Origin: Bdellovibrionales bacterium
GTDB taxonomy: Bacteria > Bdellovibrionota > Bdellovibrionia > Bdellovibrionales > UBA840
Reading direction: 5' to 3'
NCBI GenBank assembly: GCA_020434605.1
Contig: JAGRAL010000186.1
Span: forward strand, 1-6,734
DNA: 6,734 bases
Under the pieces are notes generated by a model, which searched no databases, had not been told where the DNA came from, and saw only the letters and a program-made list of their open reading frames with translations. Positions 1 through 5,213 of this stretch are shown in pieces. Position numbers and translations under genes: made by a program. Every line of letters begins with the position of its first letter. Position 1 is the stretch's first letter.

Positions 1-86
1 TTAAGCAGAACTTGATCATGCCAGGCTTACTTTTAATCGCAATAGGTGCTGGCTTTAGATACTTTATGAAATCCAGACAAGTATGA
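1..86 (+). CDS. 3' end of a membrane protein gene (partial, unknown)
   Basis: A frame is open from the left edge (first full codon at position 3) to TGA at 84-86, giving 27 residues: a hydrophobic stretch (LIMPGLLLIAIGAG) followed by a basic tail (RYFMKSRQV). This looks like the last transmembrane helix of an inner-membrane protein with a positively charged cytoplasmic C-terminus. The start lies outside the window. ABC-type permeases and GldG-like proteins often end this way, but 27 residues are too few to assign a family. It converges with the protease gene on the other strand. The GC-rich hairpin just downstream lacks a T-tract on this strand, so it is not a clear terminator for this gene. 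Confidence 0.5.
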   Translation, partial: KQNLIMPGLLLIAIGAGFRYFMKSRQV

Positions 87-103
87 TATGATTTTTGAGT
101 TTT

Positions 104-148
104 AAAAAAAGTTGCAAGGCCGGCGGGGGAAATGCGTGCCGGCCTTGC
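104..148 (-). terminator. Rho-independent terminator of the S8 protease gene
   Basis: A perfect 11-bp GC-rich inverted repeat, GCAAGGCCGGC (114-124) and GCCGGCCTTGC (138-148), encloses a 13-nt loop. Read on the minus strand, the stem is followed after AAC by seven T residues (110-104), the classic intrinsic terminator layout. It begins 10 bp past the protease stop codon. On the plus strand the hairpin is followed by GTGTGTGG, so termination is directional, although the stem may still stabilise the 3' end of the upstream plus-strand transcript. Confidence 0.88.
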
Positions 149-158
149 GTGTGTGGTC

Positions 159-1373
159 TTATAGTTGCTTTTCAAACATTTTTATAATTTTATTTAAGTC
201 TGTTATATTCGTCGTTGCCTCTGTATTTGGAGTAGTATCAGTTGTTGTGGCAAAAAATCTTTGTTGTGAAGTGGTTTTTAACCCGCTGATAGTCACATCA
301 TCTTGCATTGCTAAAGCAGCCCATGAGTTTAATTTTCCTGATGTTTTATTTTTGTCTTTTAATTCGTCCATATAATCAGCTGTAGATAAGATCTGTTTTT
401 TTACTTGTAAGTAGTCGTATGATCTGTTGCTTGATAGTAATAGAGCTGCAACACCACTCACAAAAGCAGTCGCTTGCGAAGTTCCAGTCATTGGTGCATA
501 TTTTCCACCAGGGATTGTTGAAAAAATATTTTTTCCAGGAGCGGCAATGTGTACCGTGTGTGCTCCATAGTTTGAGCTATCAAGAACTTTAGCCTCTGTA
601 TTAATAGCAGTAACAGAGATAATATTGTCTAAGTCATAGTTAGCCGGATAGTAACGAGATTTATCAGAGTTACTCTTTTCGTTCCCTGCTGCTGCAACAA
701 ATAGAATTCCTTTTTTACGGGCTTCATTAATAGCATCGTATTCATCTTTACTAAACTCTAATCCACCACCTGAGTAGTTGATAATGTTTGCACCATTTTC
801 AGTGGCATAACGAATGGCTTTGATAGTGTTTGCAAGGTTATTGTTATAGGCAGCCTTTGGATCGTAGTATTTTAAGATCATTAGACTCACTTTTGGAGCA
901 ACACCGCTGATACCTATACCGTTACCACCCTCAGCACCGATAATACCGGCGATATGAGTTCCGTGCCCATGATTATCAGTAAGGTCAGCGTTATTAGCTA
1001 CAAAATTCCAGCCGTGAGTACCTGTTTTACTTGTCCATAAATTGTTTTTAATATCAGGGTGATTCACATCAACACCAGTATCGATTACAGCTACAACAAT
1101 TTCTTTGCTGCCGCGAGTGATTTCCCATGCTTTTGAAGCATTGATTGTCGCTTTTAAGGAATCATCAAATCCCCAGTTAAGTTTCATCGATGGATCGTTC
1201 ATTAAAACGCTTTTTTCTGTAGTAGTAGACTCTACAGCACCTTTAATGACGCCAAGACTTGCTGGCATTTTTTCGTCATCGTGATTTGATAGAATATCGT
1301 GCCACTGTGTTAAACCGTAGGCGATAACTATAAGACTCACTGTTAAAACGCATAATTTTGATTTCATATTCAT
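159..1373 (-). CDS. S8 family serine peptidase (subtilisin-like), secreted or membrane-anchored
   Basis: A 404-residue subtilase that hydrolyses peptide bonds outside the cytoplasm. The catalytic triad is clear: Asp98 in VVAVIDTGVD, His137 in NHGHGTHIAG and Ser299 in GTSQATAF, with oxyanion-hole Asn231 in AAAGNE. Residues 7-21 form one hydrophobic helix, either a Sec signal peptide or a signal anchor; no convincing lipobox is present. Residues 25-65 are a short pro-segment, too short for a full I9 inhibitor domain. The peptidase domain covers about 66-330. The tail (about 360-404) is Thr-rich and ends in a short amphipathic helix. The serine motif has Gln and Ala-Phe where subtilisin has Met and Pro-His, a known variant. 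Met1 and Met3 are both possible starts. The gene is monocistronic in view, ends in a strong terminator, and is divergent from the giant prepilin gene. Enzyme class is secure; the substrate is unknown. Confidence 0.95.
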   Translation of the reverse strand: MNMKSKLCVLTVSLIVIAYGLTQWHDILSNHDDEKMPASLGVIKGAVESTTTEKSVLMNDPSMKLNWGFDDSLKATINASKAWEITRGSKEIVVAVIDTGVDVNHPDIKNNLWTSKTGTHGWNFVANNADLTDNHGHGTHIAGIIGAEGGNGIGISGVAPKVSLMILKYYDPKAAYNNNLANTIKAIRYATENGANIINYSGGGLEFSKDEYDAINEARKKGILFVAAAGNEKSNSDKSRYYPANYDLDNIISVTAINTEAKVLDSSNYGAHTVHIAAPGKNIFSTIPGGKYAPMTGTSQATAFVSGVAALLLSSNRSYDYLQVKKQILSTADYMDELKDKNKTSGKLNSWAALAMQDDVTISGLKTTSQQRFFATTTDTTPNTEATTNITDLNKIIKMFEKQL

Positions 1374-1377
1374 AATT

Positions 1378-1382
1378 CCCCC
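1378..1382 (-). promoter_or_regulatory. Ribosome binding site of the S8 protease gene
   Basis: The minus strand reads GGGGGAATTATGAATATG. The G-run lies 4 nt before the first ATG and 10 nt before the second in-frame ATG (Met3). The spacing to the first is short and to the second slightly long, so translation could begin at either. The protein product differs by only two residues. Confidence 0.5.
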
Positions 1383-1436
1383 GAACTATAGGAATTAGTA
1401 AAGCAAGGGCTGTGCCGAACAAAGCGGTCTTAACTA

Positions 1437-1465
1437 ACTAAAATAACTAGGATTTTTTTTCTCAA
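1437..1465 (-). promoter_or_regulatory. Candidate sigma70 promoter for the S8 protease gene
   Basis: On the minus strand TTGAGA (1465-1460, 5 of 6 matches to TTGACA) is followed after 17 nt by TTTAGT (1442-1437, 4 of 6 matches to TATAAT). The spacer begins with an A-tract. Transcription would start near 1430, giving a leader of about 57 nt. The -10 match is weak, so this is a candidate only. Confidence 0.35.
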
Positions 1466-1534
1466 ACTGAGACTCTATGAATAACTATTTAACAGCTGTC
1501 AAAAGGCACTCAGTGATGTTTTGGCTGTATCATT

Positions 1535-1554
1535 ACGGAACGCTTCAGTTCCGT
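1535..1554. repeat. 7-bp inverted repeat upstream of the prepilin promoter
   Basis: ACGGAAC (1535-1541) and GTTCCGT (1548-1554) form a perfect inverted repeat around a 6-nt centre. It lies just upstream of where a -35 box would sit for the TATAAT at 1581-1586, a usual place for an activator or repressor site. No T-tract follows, so it is not a terminator. The regulator is unknown. Confidence 0.35.
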
Positions 1555-1577
1555 TAAGGGCATTAGGGCTTGCCATG

Positions 1578-1586
1578 TGTTATAAT
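1578..1586 (+). promoter_or_regulatory. Extended -10 promoter for the giant prepilin gene
   Basis: TGTTATAAT is a perfect extended -10 element (TGnTATAAT). No good -35 box stands 16-18 bp upstream, which is typical of extended -10 promoters or of activated ones. Transcription would start near 1592-1594, only about 12 nt before the ATG at 1605, so the leader would be very short. If real, it rules out in-frame starts at 1521 and 1575 for this transcript. Confidence 0.45.
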
Positions 1587-1604
1587 TTAACGAAGACTTT
1601 ATGT

Positions 1605-4600
1605 ATGCATAATAGATCTAAAGGTTTTGGTTTAATTGAGGTTATGGTTGCCGTTGCAGTAATTGCAGGGGCTGCCTTATTAGTAAGTCAATTTATCAGT
1701 AACCAAGCTAAGCAGCAAATCCAAGTTCGAAGCTCTAGTGACTGTGAAGCTGCCATCAATGGTGTAATTGCTAAAATTAAACAACTAGATAGTAATACCT
1801 CAATTAATAAATGGATGCCAACCGACGGCGAGATGCAGCCTGCAGATGACACAAATTACTTACAAACTAGAATGGGTCTAGCTATTTCAAGTACCCTAGA
1901 TCAAGCAAGCCCAGGTTTGATCACAAAAAACAATATGTCTTCTAATATGAATAACTACTCTGCAACTGAAGACACCATGGCTGGAGTGATTAATAACTAT
2001 CAATTGATTTATAGTGCCACCAATATGCTAGCAGGCTATTTTAATGCCGATTCAACGTATTGTAGTACTGAACATGAAATTACAAGAGACCAATCAGATT
2101 ATTTATCTACCATCGTTAGTGATTCCATCAATGATGAAACAACAATTGCTGCAACGATTGAACGAGTGAGGTTATCAACAGGAACCGTATTAGCAAATGC
2201 GTGTAGTTCTTGGACTCCGGTTCCGGTGAATGCTTCATCAAAAGTAAATACCAATTCAGATGAAGGTTTTCGTCTGGCTTTAAAAGCAACCTATCAGACG
2301 CCAGAGGGTACGACAAAAACCTGCCAGGGAAGTGCCACATTTAGTGCGGGGTCTGATTTAATCGCACCAACGGTTGACGCTACTATCACCCCACAAGCAG
2401 GCCTCACTGCACTAGCTAGTGGCGTTCTTTGTGGTACCGGGACAAGCGCTAGTTTTACGATAGCGATTGCTCCCACAAGTGCAGCAGAAGATGGAGTGCA
2501 GTATTTATGTAGATTGGATTATTTAGCCGGAAGATATACAGGGGCCGCAGTAAATTATACTGAAACCAGTGGTTGGTTTTTTTGTAGTGCTCCAACAGCT
2601 GCTTTAACTGCGATGGCACCTGGTGGCCAAGCTTTAACGGTTAGTGTACTAACAAGTCCTCCTCCGAGCGCCAATGGTGTGAACTTTACTGTGGGGAATG
2701 CCAGTGAAGGGTCTTACAAATTACATGTAAAAGCAGTAGACGTAGCAAGAAACGAAGCGGTAGTTACAAAAGATATTTTATTAGATTTATCACGCCCAAC
2801 GCTATTAACTGTGAGTCAAAAATATCCAACTTCAACCGTTACAAATTTAAATACTTATAATTACCAGTGTAATGATAGAAACCATGCCTCGTGGGTACCG
2901 ACCTATGTTGATATTAATAGCGCTCAAATACAAGTATCAAGTAACAGCATCAGAGAAAGATATGTAAGTGGAGCTGCACTTGATCCTAGCTTTAGTTGTG
3001 CAAGTGCCAGCACGGCAGCATTTGCTACATGGCCAAGTGATGGTCCAAAGACTGCAGAGTTTGCGGCCTGTGATGAATGTAGTATAGCAAATGCAGCCTT
3101 TTTAGCTGTTGCTCCTGATAAATTAGATTTTCTTTGGTTTGTAGATACGATAGATACAGACATGGTACCAAGTCCTGCGACAGTAACTTTAGATGCGTTA
3201 AGAGTGATGACTTATAATTTTAATGCTTCAAATAATAGTGCTAATCCCTATAAATTATCACATTCGATTTTAAGCTCGGTGGGTGGTCTTCCTAATGCTG
3301 GCTCAGTCACTACAACCAATAATCACGTTAAGAACTCTTACACTTCAAGAACTATAAATACAAATATTGTTCCAGCATTTACGGCGCAGACTGCGATCAA
3401 TTCATGCTTACCTTACGGAACTTATTCATACACAATGACTAGTGGTTGCTCTAGCAGAGCAGCGCAAAGTGTTTCTGTAGTTTATGGTACTAATGATACG
3501 CCACTGAGTACTCTTTGTGATCCTGTGACGCCAGCCTTTCCAGAAATTTCTAATAACACAAGATATTGCCCTACATTTACAAATAAACCAGCGGCCAGTA
3601 GTTGCGCACCACTTGTAGGTTGTGTAACAGAAATTTCAAATGGCTACTGCGGCTCAAGGCCTCCTCCTTCTTGCACATTTGTAAGCGGCAAAAATACGTC
3701 TTGTAAGTTTCCTGCGTGTAACCTTCCGTGGGGCGGAACTCTAGAGGTAGGAGAATCTATCACAACTGTTTTAAATCCAAATCCTCCTTGTGGTCAGCCT
3801 TGCGGAAGCGGCACGATGACTTGTAGATGGAATGGGACAAATTCGTACCTAACCGGAAGTGGTGGAAACCCAGCTATATGTAATGTGACCTCTTGTCCGA
3901 CTTGTGCGACTCATCCAACACATACTTTAAATTGTACATCTTGTAGTGAGGCGGGTTGTATTGATATTGGTTCAGGAGTTTGTTGTAAAGAGCCGGCAAC
4001 ACCTACACCAACACCGACTCCAGGTTGTGTGGGGAGTTGGGGGGCATGCTCTGCTACATGTGACGGTGGTACTCAAACTTATACTTTAACATCTGGTTCT
4101 GGTTGCACACCCGCTGACGGTGATACACAAGCTTGTAATACGCAGGCCTGTAGTGCGGTTATCGATTGTGTTGGGCATTGGAGTGATTGTTCGCAACCTT
4201 GTGGTGGCGGAACACAAACATATATTGTCGATACAGCAGCACAAAACGGCGGGGTAGCTTGCCCAGCAACAGCCGGACAAACACAAGCTTGTAATACACA
4301 AGCGTGTACACCTTGTCTTGCAGACGAGGTAGAGTATACAGCACAACCTTATAATGCTTGTAGTAGTGGCAGCGAATATGAGGCTTGTGGTGCTGGATTA
4401 AGTGGTTGTCAAAACTGTCCGTATTACCGCTTTTGTAATGTGAATAACGGAACGGTTTGCGCAAAGCCTTATACCCCAGGGTATTATAGTTGGGAAGATT
4501 GTGAGGTTGCTCAGACTACAACAAGCAATGATTATTGTAGATTTCCTGATGGGACATCTGGTCCTATAAGTAACTTACCTGCTTGTAACGAATCTTTACT

Positions 4601-4664
4601 TTTTGAACGAGTGGACTGTAGGGATAGTGGTAATAATTCGCATGTTGTTCAATGTCAGCCATAG
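1605..4664 (+). CDS. Giant prepilin-like surface protein with Ig-like region, two TSP1 repeats and Cys-rich tail
   Basis: 1019 residues from this start. The N-terminus MHNRSKG|FGLIEVMV is a canonical type IV prepilin signal: cleavage after Gly7 by a PilD-type peptidase, Phe at +1, Glu at +5, then a hydrophobic helix to about residue 31. Pilins usually have 130-250 residues; this is several times longer. Residues about 251-401 look Ig-like, with a strand ending AVDVARNEA like the AxDxAGN motif of bacterial Ig-like domains. Residues 402-600 are unrecognised. From Cys601 the protein is very Cys-rich (about 45 Cys in 419 residues). A PATPTPTPTPG linker (797-807) precedes two TSP1 repeats (808-849, 855-901), each with six Cys, and a 12-Cys tail. 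Start choice: 1605 gives a 7-residue leader and lies after the extended -10. ATG 1575 has a better Shine-Dalgarno (AGGG, 1565-1568, 6 nt away) and a 17-residue leader; ATG 1521 is also in frame. Probable role: minor or tip pilin, pseudopilin or adhesin. Family of the N-terminus is secure, function inferred. Confidence 0.88.
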   Translation: MHNRSKGFGLIEVMVAVAVIAGAALLVSQFISNQAKQQIQVRSSSDCEAAINGVIAKIKQLDSNTSINKWMPTDGEMQPADDTNYLQTRMGLAISSTLDQASPGLITKNNMSSNMNNYSATEDTMAGVINNYQLIYSATNMLAGYFNADSTYCSTEHEITRDQSDYLSTIVSDSINDETTIAATIERVRLSTGTVLANACSSWTPVPVNASSKVNTNSDEGFRLALKATYQTPEGTTKTCQGSATFSAGSDLIAPTVDATITPQAGLTALASGVLCGTGTSASFTIAIAPTSAAEDGVQYLCRLDYLAGRYTGAAVNYTETSGWFFCSAPTAALTAMAPGGQALTVSVLTSPPPSANGVNFTVGNASEGSYKLHVKAVDVARNEAVVTKDILLDLSRPTLLTVSQKYPTSTVTNLNTYNYQCNDRNHASWVPTYVDINSAQIQVSSNSIRERYVSGAALDPSFSCASASTAAFATWPSDGPKTAEFAACDECSIANAAFLAVAPDKLDFLWFVDTIDTDMVPSPATVTLDALRVMTYNFNASNNSANPYKLSHSILSSVGGLPNAGSVTTTNNHVKNSYTSRTINTNIVPAFTAQTAINSCLPYGTYSYTMTSGCSSRAAQSVSVVYGTNDTPLSTLCDPVTPAFPEISNNTRYCPTFTNKPAASSCAPLVGCVTEISNGYCGSRPPPSCTFVSGKNTSCKFPACNLPWGGTLEVGESITTVLNPNPPCGQPCGSGTMTCRWNGTNSYLTGSGGNPAICNVTSCPTCATHPTHTLNCTSCSEAGCIDIGSGVCCKEPATPTPTPTPGCVGSWGACSATCDGGTQTYTLTSGSGCTPADGDTQACNTQACSAVIDCVGHWSDCSQPCGGGTQTYIVDTAAQNGGVACPATAGQTQACNTQACTPCLADEVEYTAQPYNACSSGSEYEACGAGLSGCQNCPYYRFCNVNNGTVCAKPYTPGYYSWEDCEVAQTTTSNDYCRFPDGTSGPISNLPACNESLLFERVDCRDSGNNSHVVQCQP
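4026..4307 (+). repeat. Tandem thrombospondin type 1 repeat units within the prepilin gene
   Basis: Two adjacent units encode CVGSWGACSATCDGGTQTY... (4026-4151) and CVGHWSDCSQPCGGGTQTY... (4167-4307). Both have the TSP1 order W-x2-C-x3-C-x-G-G-x-Q, a fourth Cys, and the terminal TQACNTQAC, six Cys per unit. The arginines of the WxR layer in animal TSP1 domains are replaced by T-Q-T-Y. At the DNA level the unit ends (4125-4151 and 4281-4307) match at 24 of 27 bases, including 17 identical in a row, which suggests duplication of one ancestral unit. Confidence 0.8.
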
Positions 4665-4710
4665 ATTTGCATTTGATTATTTGTGCTGAACGTAAGACTT
4701 ATGATGCCAC

Positions 4711-4765
4711 TAAAATACAAATAGATAGTATTTTACATTGTAGAGTATTTTGTGAGATAAAATAG
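4711..4765. repeat. Cluster of AT-rich half-sites and inverted repeats upstream of the small membrane protein gene
   Basis: TAAAATAC (4711-4718) and GTATTTTA (4728-4735) form an 8-bp perfect inverted repeat. Further copies follow: GTATTTTG (4745-4752) and TAAAATAG (4758-4765), themselves a 6-bp inverted repeat (4746-4751 with 4759-4764). The first three begin exactly 17 bp apart. The last one abuts the ATG at 4767. It could be an operator array or two weak AU-rich hairpins that affect translation. No T-tract follows the first hairpin, so it is a poor terminator for the prepilin gene. No clear terminator was found in 4665-4766. Confidence 0.4.
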
Positions 4766-4766
4766 T

Positions 4767-5108
4767 ATGCCGTTTGTAATTAACCTTATAGTTTCCGCAA
4801 GTGTGATTAGTTTTTGCGTGTGGCTGGCTGCAAAGTCTCCAAGTATAGCGGGCTTTGTGATCTCTCTTCCAATATCAACTCTATTAGTTTTAGCATTAAA
4901 CCAGTGGCAGCACGGTGAAACAGGAAATGGTGTGGTCCTAGCAAAAAGTATTTTTGTAGCTATACCAATGACGCTTGTATTTTTTATTCCTTTTCTTTTA
5001 TCCGACCGCTGGAAAATTCCATTTTGGGTGTGCTATGGCTCAGGAATGGGCTTATTGGTTGCGGCTTATTTTGTTCATAAATACATCTTTTCTATGATTT
5101 CAAAATAA
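4767..5108 (+). CDS. Small four-helix integral membrane protein (DUF3147-like?)
   Basis: A 113-residue, very hydrophobic protein. Four membrane helices are visible at about 3-21, 28-46, 56-78 and 85-107, with a short polar loop (QWQHGETGNG) between helices 2 and 3 and a basic segment (SDRWK) between 3 and 4. The pattern of a KSP segment, then a helix with GFVISLPISTLL, recalls DUF3147/GlpM-like inner-membrane proteins, which have no settled function; this match is from memory of the family and uncertain. The Shine-Dalgarno is weak (GTGAGA about 10 nt upstream), and the AT-rich inverted repeats described above reach the start codon. The gene lies 102 bp after the prepilin gene and 105 bp before the lipoprotein gene on the same strand, so co-transcription is possible. 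In 5109-5213 I see no gene and no convincing terminator or promoter. Confidence 0.75.
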   Translation: MPFVINLIVSASVISFCVWLAAKSPSIAGFVISLPISTLLVLALNQWQHGETGNGVVLAKSIFVAIPMTLVFFIPFLLSDRWKIPFWVCYGSGMGLLVAAYFVHKYIFSMISK

Positions 5109-5213
5109 CGTTCTGAGCTAGGCCTTACGTCTTAAAAGTAAAGTATTTCGCCAAACCTTTGGACAGTAATAATAACCATAAAGTCTTCTTGTTGTGTCTC
5201 CGAAACATAATAT

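Noticed and set aside
112..375. Plus-strand open frame of 87 codons starting in the terminator
   Set aside because: It is antisense to the 3' end of the S8 protease, begins inside the terminator hairpin and has no ribosome binding site or family-like sequence.
1570..1586. TTGCCA as a -35 box for the TATAAT at 1581
   Set aside because: Only 5 bp separate them; the TG dinucleotide before TATAAT makes an extended -10 promoter a better reading.
1374..1604. Riboswitch such as a c-di-GMP (GEMM) aptamer in the divergent region
   Set aside because: No conserved GEMM core could be found on either strand; only short dyads are present.
2128..3163. Minus-strand open frames of 60-79 codons within the prepilin gene
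   Set aside because: Fully inside a well-supported plus-strand gene, with no Shine-Dalgarno or recognisable protein features.
4086..4464. Minus-strand open frames opposite the TSP1 region
   Set aside because: They arise from the biased Cys/Thr-rich coding sequence on the plus strand; their translations are low-complexity with no start signals.
4711..4735. The 8-bp inverted repeat as a terminator for the prepilin gene
   Set aside because: The stem is all A-U apart from one G-C pair and is followed by CATTGTAG, not a T-tract.
5151..5162. CCAAACCTTTGG palindrome before the lipoprotein gene as a terminator
   Set aside because: A 5-bp stem with a 2-nt loop cannot form a stable hairpin and no T-tract follows.
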